Shown: in pieces, positions 36,680 to 45,275 of the stretch
How positions within the stretch are numbered: the stretch's first letter is position 1
How the letters are laid out: each line of letters starts with the position of its first letter
From: Nostoc flagelliforme FACHB-838
GTDB taxonomy: Bacteria > Cyanobacteriota > Cyanobacteriia > Cyanobacteriales > Nostocaceae
Direction: 5' to 3'
Length of the DNA: 64,000 nt
Assembly (NCBI RefSeq): GCF_014698065.1
Contig: NZ_JACJSI010000025.1
Span: 1-64,000, forward strand
Translations under genes and position numbers: made by a program
The notes under the pieces: generated by a model
Seen by the model: the letters and a program-made list of their open reading frames with translations, nothing else
Database searches by the model: none
What the model was told of the DNA's origin: nothing

Positions 36680-36808
36680 TTAGTTTATTACTTTACTAGA
36701 AATGAATTGCATCATACCGCCTAAAAATGTAAGTCCAATAATTACAGCAGACAGAAACTTAAGTCTAGTAGCCAGGTAGAAAGCCTGTTTTACTTCTGAA
36801 TTTCCCAA
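36680..36808 (-). CDS. possible 42-aa single-span membrane micro-ORF
   Basis: From a TTG at 36808, the minus strand encodes NSEVKQAFYLATRLKFLSA then VIIGLTFLGGMMQFI and a short basic tail to the TAA at 36680. One convincing membrane helix follows a basic segment. The frame is open upstream for another 19 codons without an ATG, and there is no ribosome-binding site, so it may be the relic of a longer gene. Unrecognised. Confidence 0.25.
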   Translation of the reverse strand: MGNSEVKQAFYLATRLKFLSAVIIGLTFLGGMMQFISSKVIN

Positions 36809-36953
36809 TTTATGATTGATGCCTTGGCGAAGCGTCTTTGGCTCTGCTCTTGAGTTCTGCTGTAACCGTGTTTTACCCTAAATACTCACCAGCTTTTGCT
36901 ATAAAATTGACCTCCAATTTAAGGCTGAAAGGGTGCTGATTCAATTACAAAAA

Positions 36954-36979
36954 GTTGCTGGCTTACTAGAACTAGCAAC
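36954..36979 (+). promoter_or_regulatory. imperfect inverted repeat in the psaB leader
   Basis: GTTGCTGG and CTAGCAAC pair at seven of eight positions around a 10-nt spacer, ending 35 bp before the psaB ATG. AGAGGATG follows between it and the start codon. It may be a leader hairpin or a protein site; no known regulator is matched. Confidence 0.3.
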
Positions 36980-37014
36980 TGGGATTAGCGTTTAAGAGGA
37001 TGTGACTAAAATAC

Positions 37015-39243
37015 ATGGCCACAAAGTATCCTAAGTTTAACCAGGATCTCGCACAAGACCCGACTACACGCCGGATTTGGTACGCGATCGCTACGGGAAA
37101 TGATTTTGAAAGCCATGATGGCATGACCGAGGAAAATCTTTATCAAAAGATTTTCGCTACTCACTTTGGTCACGTAGCAATCATTTTTCTGTGGGCATCT
37201 AGTTTATTGTTCCACGTAGCTTGGCAAGGTAACTTTGAACAGTGGATAAAAGATCCGCTGCATATTCGCCCAATCGCCCACGCGATTTGGGATCCTCATT
37301 TTGGTAAACCAGCAATAGAAGCTTTTACCCAAGGGGGCGCTACCAATCCTGTTAACATCGCTTACTCTGGTGTCTATCACTGGTGGTACACCATTGGGAT
37401 GCGGACAAACAATGACCTTTACCAAGGTTCAGTGTTCTTGTTGCTGTTAGCAGCATTGTTCTTATTTGCTGGTTGGCTGCACTTGCAACCCAAGTACCGT
37501 CCTAGCTTGGCTTGGTTCAAGAGTGCTGAACCTCGCCTGAATCACCACCTGGCAGGTTTGTTTGGTGTTAGTTCTCTAGCTTGGGCCGGGCATCTTGTTC
37601 ACGTTGCCATTCCCGAATCTCGCGGTGTTCATGTTGGTTGGAATAATTTCCTGAGTACTTTGCCGCACCCAGCAGGTTTAGCACCTTTTTGGAGAGGTGA
37701 CTGGGGTGTATACGCTCAGAATCCTGATACCGCAGGGCATCTGTTTGGCACATCTCAAGGCGCAGGGACAGCAATTCTGACTTTTTTGGGTGGTTTTCAT
37801 CCCCAAACTGAATCGCTATGGCTGACCGATATGGCTCATCACCATTTAGCGATCGCAGTTATCTTTATCGTCGCCGGTCATCAGTACCGGACTAACTTCG
37901 GAATTGGTCACAGCATCAAAGAGATGCTCAACGCCAGAAATTTCTTTGGCGTCCAAACTGAAGGTCAGTTCAACTTACCGCACCAAGGGCTGTACGACAC
38001 CTACAACAACTCCCTGCACTTCCAGTTGTCCATACACCTGGCAGCGTTAGGTACTGCATTATCATTGGTGGCGCAGCACATGTATTCGCTGCCTCCTTAC
38101 GCTTTCATTGGTAAGGACTATACAACACAGGCGGCGCTGTACACCCATCACCAGTACATTGCTGGCTTCCTAATGATTGGTGCGTTTGCCCATGCTGGCA
38201 TCTTCTGGGTTCGGGATTACGACCCAGAACAAAACAAAGGTAACGTCCTGGATCGCGTACTAAAGCACAAAGAAGCGATTATTTCTCACTTGAGTTGGGT
38301 ATCGTTATTCTTAGGCTTCCACACTCTTGGTCTGTACGTCCACAACGACGTTGTAGTTGCCTTTGGCACTCCTGAAAAGCAAATTTTAATTGAGCCAGTA
38401 TTTGCTCAATTCATCCAATCTGCTCACGGGAAACTGGTGTATGGGATGGATACTTTATTATCTAACCCAGATAGTATTGCCTATACAGCTTGGCCCAACT
38501 ACGGTAACGTCTGGCTACCAGGTTGGACAGAAGCGATCAACTCCGGTACTAACTCCCTGTTCTTGACGATTGGGCCTGGTGATTTTCTGGTTCACCATGC
38601 GATCGCTTTAGGTTTGCACACCACCACGTTAATTTGTGTCAAGGGCGCATTGGATGCTCGTGGTACAAAATTGATGCCTGATAAAAAGGACTTCGGCTTT
38701 ACCTTCCCCTGCGATGGGCCTGGTCGGGGCGGTACTTGTCAAACTTCCTCCTGGGAACAGTCTTTTTATCTGGCTATCTTCTGGATGCTGAATCTCCTTG
38801 GTTGGGTAACTTTCTATTGGCACTGGAAGCATTTAGGTGTTTGGCAAGGTAACGTCGCTCAGTTCAATGAGAACTCTACATACCTGATGGGTTGGTTCCG
38901 TGATTACCTGTGGGCTAACTCCGCTCAGTTGATTAATGGTTACAACCCCTACGGCACAAATAATTTGTCTGTCTGGGCTTGGATGTTCCTCTTTGGACAC
39001 TTGGTTTGGGCAACCGGTTTCATGTTCTTGATTAGCTGGCGTGGTTACTGGCAAGAGTTAATTGAAACTCTAGTCTGGGCACACGAACGCACTCCGTTGG
39101 CTAACTTAGTTTATTGGAAAGATAAGCCTGTTGCTCTATCCATTGTTCAGGGTTGGTTAGTAGGTCTAGCTCACTTCACAGTTGGCTATATCCTTACATA
39201 CGCAGCATTCCTCATAGCCTCAACCGCTAGTAAATTTGGTTGA
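37015..39243 (+). CDS. psaB: photosystem I P700 chlorophyll a apoprotein A2, solitary/divergent copy
   Basis: 742 aa core subunit with 11 membrane helices. The N-terminus [15 protein letters not shown] and the FX cluster motif [12 protein letters not shown] (564-575, Cys566 and Cys575) are intact, as are the C-terminal quinone/chlorophyll regions. No psaA lies beside it, although cyanobacterial psaA and psaB normally form an operon. Several stretches differ from the PsaB I know, for example [36 protein letters not shown] and [20 protein letters not shown]. Heterocystous cyanobacteria such as Nostoc PCC 7120 carry a second, unlinked psaB, and this is probably that paralogue. A terminator follows. 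Confidence 0.96.
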   Translation: MATKYPKFNQDLAQDPTTRRIWYAIATGNDFESHDGMTEENLYQKIFATHFGHVAIIFLWASSLLFHVAWQGNFEQWIKDPLHIRPIAHAIWDPHFGKPAIEAFTQGGATNPVNIAYSGVYHWWYTIGMRTNNDLYQGSVFLLLLAALFLFAGWLHLQPKYRPSLAWFKSAEPRLNHHLAGLFGVSSLAWAGHLVHVAIPESRGVHVGWNNFLSTLPHPAGLAPFWRGDWGVYAQNPDTAGHLFGTSQGAGTAILTFLGGFHPQTESLWLTDMAHHHLAIAVIFIVAGHQYRTNFGIGHSIKEMLNARNFFGVQTEGQFNLPHQGLYDTYNNSLHFQLSIHLAALGTALSLVAQHMYSLPPYAFIGKDYTTQAALYTHHQYIAGFLMIGAFAHAGIFWVRDYDPEQNKGNVLDRVLKHKEAIISHLSWVSLFLGFHTLGLYVHNDVVVAFGTPEKQILIEPVFAQFIQSAHGKLVYGMDTLLSNPDSIAYTAWPNYGNVWLPGWTEAINSGTNSLFLTIGPGDFLVHHAIALGLHTTTLICVKGALDARGTKLMPDKKDFGFTFPCDGPGRGGTCQTSSWEQSFYLAIFWMLNLLGWVTFYWHWKHLGVWQGNVAQFNENSTYLMGWFRDYLWANSAQLINGYNPYGTNNLSVWAWMFLFGHLVWATGFMFLISWRGYWQELIETLVWAHERTPLANLVYWKDKPVALSIVQGWLVGLAHFTVGYILTYAAFLIASTASKFG

Positions 39244-39277
39244 GATTCTTGAAAGATATCCTCTGACCTTAGCTATC

Positions 39278-39313
39278 TCCCCCTCTATACCGTTAGGTGA
39301 GAGGGGGATTTTT
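39278..39313 (+). terminator. rho-independent terminator of psaB
   Basis: TCCCCCTC (39278-39285) pairs with GAGGGGGA (39301-39308), with an inner ACC/GGT stem around GTTA, followed by TTTTT. It begins 35 bp after the psaB stop. Confidence 0.85.
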
Positions 39314-39584
39314 GTATATCGAAATTGTAGATTTTAAGCCAATACAGTTCAGTTAGGGCTTCAAATCTCGTTTCCAGCCTCTGCCTGGAAATGCTCATCA
39401 TAGCGGCTCTGCCGCAAGTAAGAGAGGCGGAATCTCTAAGATGGCATTCCCAGCCGGAGATTCTTAACGAGACAATGTAAAAGCTTGTTTGAGACTGGCT
39501 TTCTCGTTAAGTTGACACCAATGACAGCTGTGCGCCCCTACGATATATTTTTTTAGTTGGAAGTCCCAAGGATTAAATTTACCG
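39314..39584. repeat. intergenic palindromic repeats downstream of psaB
   Basis: Contains the REP-like TTTCCAG-CCTCTGC-CTGGAAA hairpin (about 39390-39408), a GCGGCTCTGCCGC palindrome, and a second CATTCCCAGCCGGAG segment. Near its right edge is TTTTTTTAGTTGGAAGTCCC (39548-39567), which matches one end of the element at 11703-11818. No gene. Confidence 0.6.
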
Positions 39585-40973
39585 TTAACACTGTTGTTGT
39601 TTTTTGAATAATGACAATAGCAAACACATAAGTCCCATTGCTACCAACGACACTGAAGAAACAGGTTCTGGTACAGGCTGAGGGTTTTGCACAGGCTGAT
39701 AATTGATAAAATTTCCTTGGATTGGGCTGAGTGATGCCAAAAGTTGCTCAATATCGCTAGATATATCAGTATCATTACCAACACTTTTAGAAGAAATGAG
39801 GCGGTTAAACGTTTGGCTACTTGAAGCATCAAAATCTCCGGTGAACCCAAGAAAATTTTGACCTATTTTACCTATAAGAGAGTCAATTAGATTGTTAACA
39901 TCAGTTTTGATCCCTTGTGGGGATAACTTTAAACTACTGGTATTGTTGATGTTTCCAATCGTTGTGTTATCAGTATCCACTAACCAATTGCCATTACCAA
40001 TAATTTCATTTCCACTGGTAAAAACCCAGTTACCATTACCAATAATTGTATTATTAGTACCAAAATCCCAATTGCCGTTTCCAATGGTTGCGTTGTCACT
40101 GCCGAAGTGCCAATTACCATTACCTAATGTTGCATTATTACTTCCGTCGTCCCAATACCAGTTGCCGTTACCAAGGGTTGTGTTACCTTGTCCAAATAGC
40201 CAATTGCCATTACCGATGGTTGCGTTGTCATTATTAAAGTTCCAGTTGCCATTGCCAATGGTTGCACTGTTACTACCATAATCCGAGTTAAAATTACCAA
40301 TAGTTGCGTTATTACTACCAAAGTTCCTGTTACCATTACCAACCGGCGCGTTGCCCTCATTAAAGGTTTGGCTACCAGGATTAGAGGTATTACCAAGAAC
40401 TTCTTTCAACGGATCGAAAGGCGATTGTTGAAGCAGACTTCCAGCACCTGCGATCGGATTACCACCTCCTGCAAACGGGTTTGCACCACCACCTGCGATC
40501 GGATTACCACTATTAGCACCACCTGCAACCGGGTTACTACCGCCTACAAACGGATTAGCACCCCCTGCAAATGGGTTAGTACCGCCTGCAAAGGGATTAG
40601 CACCCCCTGCAACCGGGTTACTACCTCCTGCAAACGGATTAGCACCGCCTGCAAACGGGTTACTACCTCCCGCCAATGTGTTGTCAATATCCTTGAAAAA
40701 GTTATCACCTAAAACTGACTTTAATCGATCAAAGATTAACTTCTGAAGTCCACTGCCACCATCGCCTGCAAACGGGTTAATACCGCCACCTGCAATGGGA
40801 TTGTTACCGTTACCTAATAACAGATTGCTACCACCCGTCAACGGGCTACCTTCAGGAGACAAACTGCCATTGTTAGCAAAGGAACTACCGCTATACGGGT
40901 TACTAGCGCCACCTGCACTTGAGGGATTAACTCCACCATTAAGGGGATTGACAGCAGACTCTTCCATTAGCAT
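39585..40973 (-). CDS. low-complexity repeat protein with a PEP-CTERM-like sorting signal
   Basis: 462 aa, mostly Gly and Asn. The first half has two runs of NPFAGG(A/S/T) hexads; the second half (about 215-340) has about nine 13-residue repeats of the form N-x-T-I-G-N-G-N-W-x-F-G-x, which could stack as a beta-solenoid. The C-terminus reads PVPEPVSSVSLVAMGLM, a hydrophobic stretch and KK, the PEP-CTERM pattern read by exosortases. No N-terminal signal peptide is evident, which is odd for such a protein. The next gene upstream begins MAENSS, and aligning the two suggests the true start may be the second Met (40967). Probably a surface or matrix protein. Confidence 0.8.
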   Translation of the reverse strand: MLMEESAVNPLNGGVNPSSAGGASNPYSGSSFANNGSLSPEGSPLTGGSNLLLGNGNNPIAGGGINPFAGDGGSGLQKLIFDRLKSVLGDNFFKDIDNTLAGGSNPFAGGANPFAGGSNPVAGGANPFAGGTNPFAGGANPFVGGSNPVAGGANSGNPIAGGGANPFAGGGNPIAGAGSLLQQSPFDPLKEVLGNTSNPGSQTFNEGNAPVGNGNRNFGSNNATIGNFNSDYGSNSATIGNGNWNFNNDNATIGNGNWLFGQGNTTLGNGNWYWDDGSNNATLGNGNWHFGSDNATIGNGNWDFGTNNTIIGNGNWVFTSGNEIIGNGNWLVDTDNTTIGNINNTSSLKLSPQGIKTDVNNLIDSLIGKIGQNFLGFTGDFDASSSQTFNRLISSKSVGNDTDISSDIEQLLASLSPIQGNFINYQPVQNPQPVPEPVSSVSLVAMGLMCLLLSLFKKQQQC

Positions 40974-41326
40974 TAATTTTCCTATTTTTAGTTAAAAAAT
41001 TATGGGGTCTTCAGTACTTCTTATACCAATTATGAATTTGCTAAACCCAAAATTTCTGTAAAATAAAAGCTTTAATCATCTTACTGTCAAAATAACAGAA
41101 AACATTGTCTAAATCCTTACCTGTAAAGAGTTACAGGGCGTAAAATAGCAAACTAGTACAATAAGGCAGAAGGCACATCACCGATAATACAGGTTTTTTA
41201 GCTTTATCGAAATGGTATGTTTATTTGCGCCAAGCTGTACTAGCATACTATGTACTGAAGAACTCGTTCTTGTTCTCCTCTTATCTGCTGATTTTTGCAA
41301 GAATTCTATTAAGGGAACGGGATTTA
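40974..41326. other. intergenic region between the two Gly/Asn-rich genes
   Basis: 353 bp, AT-rich. It includes a TTATACCAATTATGAATT motif (about 41022-41039), which is one end of the ATACCAATT repeat family. No gene is seen. Confidence 0.45.
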
Positions 41327-42169
41327 TCAACCACCAAATGGGTTAGTGCCACCAGCACCGCCACCAAATGGGTTAGTGCCACCAGCACCGCCACCAAATG
41401 GGTTAGTGCCATCAGCACCATCACCAAATGGGTTAGTGCCACCAGCACCGCCACCAAATGGGTTAGTGCTACCAGCACCGCCACCAAATGGGTTAGTGCC
41501 ACCGACACCGCCACCCAATTCCTTGTCAAGCCTTGAATCAATTAGCTTGTCAATAGTAACCCTCAAAGTGGACGCATTCGGTATTTCAGTTGTGCTAATA
41601 CCATAGGTCTGCCTACCAGCACCAGTCAAAGGGTCGCTACCACTACCACCTTGATTGTCACCGCCTGTGGATGGGCTACCGCCTACCAATGGGTTGCCAC
41701 CACCTGCGGATGAGCTACCACCACCTGCGGATGGCCTACCACCGCCTCCGAATGGGCTGCCACCACCTGCGGATGGGCTGCCACCACCTGCGGATGGGCT
41801 GCCACCACCTGCGGATGGGCTGCCACCGCCTGCGGATGATAGGTTTGATGGGTTTACACCGCCTGCAAAGATATTCCAGAAGTTGTCACCAGCGAAAGGA
41901 TTACCACCATAGGGTAAATCACCACCAGCGCCGCCACCGGCACCACCGACACCGCCACCAGCGCCGCCACCGACACCGCCAGCACCGCCACCGACACCGC
42001 CACCAGCACCACCGGCACCACCAGCGCCGCCACCGACACCACTGAATATATTGGGGAGGTCTTTTTCAGGGACAACTTCAACCAAGCGACCGAAGGGTGA
42101 ATCTCTAAGCGAATTGTTTCCACTAGTAGAGGAATTGCTGCTACCACTGTTACTTGAATTTTCTGCCAT
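41327..42169 (-). CDS. Gly-rich repeat protein, paralogue of the preceding gene
   Basis: 280 aa. After a Ser/Asn-rich start (AENSSNSGSSNSSTSGN), there is a VGGGAGGA block (about 45-85), an SAGGGSP array (about 115-160), a short non-repetitive helical segment (TLRVTIDKLIDSRLDKELGG) and six copies of GGGAGGTNPF that run straight into the stop. Unlike its neighbour it has no PEP-CTERM tail, so it may be truncated. AGAGGA lies nine bases before the ATG. The similar upstream sequences and N-termini of the two genes suggest duplication. Function unknown. Confidence 0.7.
   Translation of the reverse strand: MAENSSNSGSSNSSTSGNNSLRDSPFGRLVEVVPEKDLPNIFSGVGGGAGGAGGAGGGVGGGAGGVGGGAGGGVGGAGGGAGGDLPYGGNPFAGDNFWNIFAGGVNPSNLSSAGGGSPSAGGGSPSAGGGSPSAGGGSPFGGGGRPSAGGGSSSAGGGNPLVGGSPSTGGDNQGGSGSDPLTGAGRQTYGISTTEIPNASTLRVTIDKLIDSRLDKELGGGVGGTNPFGGGAGSTNPFGGGAGGTNPFGDGADGTNPFGGGAGGTNPFGGGAGGTNPFGG
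41331..41520. repeat. 30-bp tandem repeat, six units, within a CDS
   Basis: Six contiguous 30-bp units starting GGTTAGTGCCACCAGCACC run from 41341 to 41520. Each encodes one GGGAGGTNPF repeat on the minus strand. Unit number may vary between strains. Confidence 0.9.
41700..41835. repeat. 24-bp tandem repeat within a CDS
   Basis: About five to six units of CACCACCTGCGGATGGGCTGC-type sequence, encoding SAGGGSPS repeats on the minus strand. The units in the centre are nearly identical, which suggests recent expansion. Confidence 0.85.
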
Positions 42170-42727
42170 TAGAATTAATCCTCTTATTGTTTTGATAAAA
42201 ATCTTGCTACCATCGCAACATAAAATAGATCAAAACTAAGTTTGCTTTGTAACTATTTTTTGTTCAGCAAAACTAGTTAGTAGCTGTTAGATTATTTGCT
42301 TATCTTTGTTAAGTGTAGATAATCAATTTATAATCAATGCTACTTACACCTACAATGTAGATGATTTATTTTTGAAGGACAATGAAAAATGTTTTGATAT
42401 ATTTATCAAACTTGTAGATATTTATTAGACAAAAAATTGAAAAACTTAATTGAGATGTTGTATAACAAAATTAAATTTTGATTAAATACTATATTGCAAT
42501 GAACAATCTTTTGATAAATTTGCCAATTTTTTGGATATTTAATTAATCGACGTTTATCCTGGGTTCTATTTTATGCGACGTTAGAGCGCAAGACTAATAA
42601 CAATAAATAGCACGATTAATGACAGTTGAGGGTGCGATCGCACCCTCAATCAAAGAACGAGGGGGTGAAAAATGCGAGTGTTTAAGTCATTCCCTCACCT
42701 CGTTTCATCATCACTTTCTGACACCGA
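42170..42727. other. AT-rich intergenic region
   Basis: About 560 bp upstream of the repeat-protein gene, A/T-rich, presumed promoter. A perfect 24-bp palindrome centred on a HIP1 site lies at 42626-42649. No credible gene. Confidence 0.45.
42626..42649. repeat. 24-bp perfect palindrome containing HIP1
   Basis: TTGAGGGTGCGA is followed directly by its exact inverse, with GCGATCGC at the centre. Could act as a transcript-end hairpin for genes arriving from the right. Confidence 0.7.
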
Positions 42728-42812
42728 TCAAAGCATTTGCACACCACCACTCACGGGCAAATATGCCCCGGTAATAAATTTTGCTTCGTCACCCTGGGGA
42801 GAGAAAAATATT
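42728..42812 (-). pseudogene. C-terminal remnant of a short-chain dehydrogenase
   Basis: The minus strand reads FFSPQGDEAKFITGAYLPVS then GGVQML and TGA (42728-42730). The DEAKFITGAYLPVSGG segment is the standard C-terminal block of classical SDR enzymes. Nothing of the catalytic core is present. It sits directly downstream of an intact but different SDR gene, so it is probably what is left of a neighbouring or replaced oxidoreductase. Confidence 0.65.
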
Positions 42813-42836
42813 TTTGCTCGAAATCTTCGGGATTGT

Positions 42837-43955
42837 CTAAGCTTGAACTTCAGGAGGTACTTGGGGCGATACTTTACCATCGGTTCCCACCTCTTTAACC
42901 TCGGTCGTAGCTTTTGGTTCAGTTACAGGACGTTCGTTATTGCGTCGTGCGGCGCGATCGCTCAAATAAGTTAACCAGGAAGGCGACCAGGCTGAGTGGC
43001 TGTCTTTGCCAAATGCCCGCTCTTTGCCAATTCCACCTGGTTCTGGTAAGAGACGATTTAGCAAACCAAATAGATTGGTACTTAGTCCGGGGAACAAAGC
43101 ATAGAATTTAACCGAAACCCAGGTTGGAAAAGGCACAATGACTTCCGTAGCACCCCGGCGTAATCCAGCGATCGTGGCACGAGCAACCTTTTCTGCACTG
43201 GCAGAAAGCAACGGCAGCGAATCACCAATGCTGAACCAAGCAAATTCCTTGCGGTGCTGCCCTTTCATCACGGCATGATCGACAACTCCGGTATGAATGA
43301 AACCAGGACATACGGTTGTAACGGCAATTCCATCTTTTGCTAACTCGGTTCGCATTCCTTCCGATAGCCCAACGAGGGCAAATTTGCTGGCGCAATACCC
43401 GACCATGTGCGGCGATGCCAGTTTTCCCCCGATGGAGGAAATATTCACAATTCGTCCATTCTTTTGCTGCTGCATCTCTGGTAAAACCGCATAGGTTGTG
43501 TAAAGCGGTGCCCAAAAATGCAGCTTCATCATATCGTCGTAGTCTTGCATGGTCAGGGTTTCTACTGGGCCGATAATATCCGTTCCCGCATTGTTGATGA
43601 GAATGTCGATCGCCCCAAAGCGCTCTTTTACCTGTTGTACCATTTGCTCAACCTGAGCTTGATCCGTCACATCACAGGTTAATGCGAAAACTTCTTTGCC
43701 TCGTTGCTCCAGTTCAGTTCGTGCGCGTTCCAGTTCTGCTTCATCCCGCGCACAGATAGCAATCCGTGCGCCTGCATCAATCAACTGGCGTGCCATCACT
43801 AGCCCTAATCCGCGTGAACCACCTGTAATCAAAATGGTTTTACCTTGTAGGTCATAAATCCGTTCGCGCCACCAGCGATCAAGCAGCAGGAAACCGGGTA
43901 GTAAGGCGAACGCAAAGGCGATGAGCCTAAGTAAACTGTCATAGTTGATATGCAT
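42837..43955 (-). CDS. membrane-anchored short-chain dehydrogenase/reductase
   Basis: 372 aa. A hydrophobic N-terminal helix (LLRLIAFAFALLPGFLLL) is followed by a classical SDR domain. The NAD(P) motif is TGGSRGLG, then NNAG, catalytic Ser in VNISSIGGK, and YCASK with Tyr and Lys. A charged Pro/Glu/Lys tail ends the protein. The substrate is unknown. GGAG ten bases before the ATG at 43955 supports this start rather than the TTG one codon earlier. An aldo-keto reductase gene lies 62 bp upstream on the same strand, probably in one operon. Confidence 0.92.
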   Translation of the reverse strand: MHINYDSLLRLIAFAFALLPGFLLLDRWWRERIYDLQGKTILITGGSRGLGLVMARQLIDAGARIAICARDEAELERARTELEQRGKEVFALTCDVTDQAQVEQMVQQVKERFGAIDILINNAGTDIIGPVETLTMQDYDDMMKLHFWAPLYTTYAVLPEMQQQKNGRIVNISSIGGKLASPHMVGYCASKFALVGLSEGMRTELAKDGIAVTTVCPGFIHTGVVDHAVMKGQHRKEFAWFSIGDSLPLLSASAEKVARATIAGLRRGATEVIVPFPTWVSVKFYALFPGLSTNLFGLLNRLLPEPGGIGKERAFGKDSHSAWSPSWLTYLSDRAARRNNERPVTEPKATTEVKEVGTDGKVSPQVPPEVQA

Positions 43956-44017
43956 CAATCAAAAACTCCTGATGACTTGATAGATTTGCGATCCCAATTC
44001 AGTCAATTGACAACAAC

Positions 44018-45001
44018 TCAGACACCAACAGTGACGCGATCGCTCATTTCCATTTCCAGAATTTCTTCAATGTGTTGAATTGTTGCCGGAGACAGGTGCT
44101 TACCCGATGCACTAACGTTTTCTTGTACCTGTGCTGGTTTGCTTGCACCGATGATGACGCTACTAATTTCGGGATTACGTAAGCACCAGGTAAGTGCCAA
44201 TTGGCTCAGGCTCAAACCTTCTTGCTCGGCAATGGGCAACAATCGCTGCACCTTGAGCAACTGGTGCTGATCTAGTTCCCCATTGTTTAAAAACATATTT
44301 TGTTTCGGGTCACTTGCCCGTGAACCTTGGGGTAAGGATTGACCGGGTTTGTATTTACCAGTTAGCAACCCTTGGGCTAAGGGTGAGTAATTGATTATGC
44401 CAATCCCTTCTCGACGGCACAGAGGTAACACTTCTTTTTCAATCGTGCGATCGAGCATATTGTAACGAGGTTGATCGGATGCGATCGGCGCGAGATTTGC
44501 TAAACGGGTTAGGTCGGTCGCATGGGCGAGTTGTCCGGCACTCCACTCAGAAACCCCGTAATAAAGGATTTTTCCCTGTTTCACCAGATGATCAAATGCC
44601 ATCAGGGTTTCAGCCAAGGGCACGGTCGGGTCATAACGATGTGCCTGGTAGAGGTCGATGTAGTCTAGCCCCAATCGCTTCAGGCTGGCATCACATTGCT
44701 CCAGAATATGTTTGCGTGATAGCCCGCGATCGTTCGGCCCATTGCCCATCGGGAAATAAACTTTGGTTGCTAAAACATAAGATTCACGCGGGTACTGCCG
44801 CAGCACATTACCCACAATTTTTTCAGCTTTTCCCCCGGCATAGACATTTGCTGTGTCAAAGAAATTAATTCCCAAATCATAAGCTTGCTCAATACATTGA
44901 CGAGCGGTATCTTCTGCCGTTGCGCCACCATAGGTAAGCCATGACCCTAAACAAATTTCCGAGACACGAATGCCCTGTTTACCTAAATGCCGATATTCCA
45001 T
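44018..45001 (-). CDS. aldo/keto reductase (Kv-beta-like)
   Basis: 327-aa NADPH-dependent TIM-barrel reductase. The catalytic tetrad is visible: Asp in FFDTANVY, the Tyr four residues on, Lys in VLATKVY and His in LYQAHRYD. The C-terminal cofactor loop is VIIGASKPAQVQEN. AGGAG precedes the ATG. It reduces aldehydes or ketones of unknown identity and is probably co-transcribed with the SDR gene 62 bp downstream. Confidence 0.93.
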   Translation of the reverse strand: MEYRHLGKQGIRVSEICLGSWLTYGGATAEDTARQCIEQAYDLGINFFDTANVYAGGKAEKIVGNVLRQYPRESYVLATKVYFPMGNGPNDRGLSRKHILEQCDASLKRLGLDYIDLYQAHRYDPTVPLAETLMAFDHLVKQGKILYYGVSEWSAGQLAHATDLTRLANLAPIASDQPRYNMLDRTIEKEVLPLCRREGIGIINYSPLAQGLLTGKYKPGQSLPQGSRASDPKQNMFLNNGELDQHQLLKVQRLLPIAEQEGLSLSQLALTWCLRNPEISSVIIGASKPAQVQENVSASGKHLSPATIQHIEEILEMEMSDRVTVGV

Positions 45002-45275
45002 AATTCATCTCCTTTTTGCGAAACCTTCATTGTCAAAAGCAATGCTAAAATTCGCATTTAAAACAGGATGCGATCACTAGATCGCACCCTAATTAATTCT
45101 TTAAGCCCACTATAGAAAATGTTGATAGCTAAGTTCTCTTTCATCAGGAAGAGACAGCAGTTCTACTATTGATGAACTTATAGTAAAGATGGCTATTATA
45201 AAAAGCTAATTTCTTTAGTAGGCGATCGCTGCTTGGTTTACCGCTCACCGTGGAGACTGTTCCCATTCTCAGTAA

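Larger units (their letters stand above)
36443..37014. other. intergenic region upstream of psaB
   Basis: 572 bp holding the psaB promoter and leader. It includes a possible minus-strand micro-ORF (36680-36808) and an inverted repeat close to the psaB start (36954-36979). No standard-length gene. Confidence 0.5.

Noticed and set aside
40124-40712. Val/Met/Thr-rich and Cys/Thr-rich open frames inside the PEP-CTERM gene
   Set aside because: Shadow readings of the repeats in the 39585-40973 gene, with no start signals.
41331-41520. CRISPR-like regular array
   Set aside because: Units are contiguous 30-bp repeats with no unique spacers and encode protein; it is a tandem coding repeat.
41225-42045. 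Several plus-strand open frames rich in Pro, Thr or His/Arg across the repeat genes
   Set aside because: They are mirror readings of the 30-bp and 24-bp repeats; GC-rich repeats of multiple-of-three length leave all frames open. The minus frame has a ribosome-binding site and matches its paralogue.
42672-42974. Plus-strand 100-codon frame
   Set aside because: Antisense to the SDR gene and its remnant; the minus-strand reading explains the sequence.
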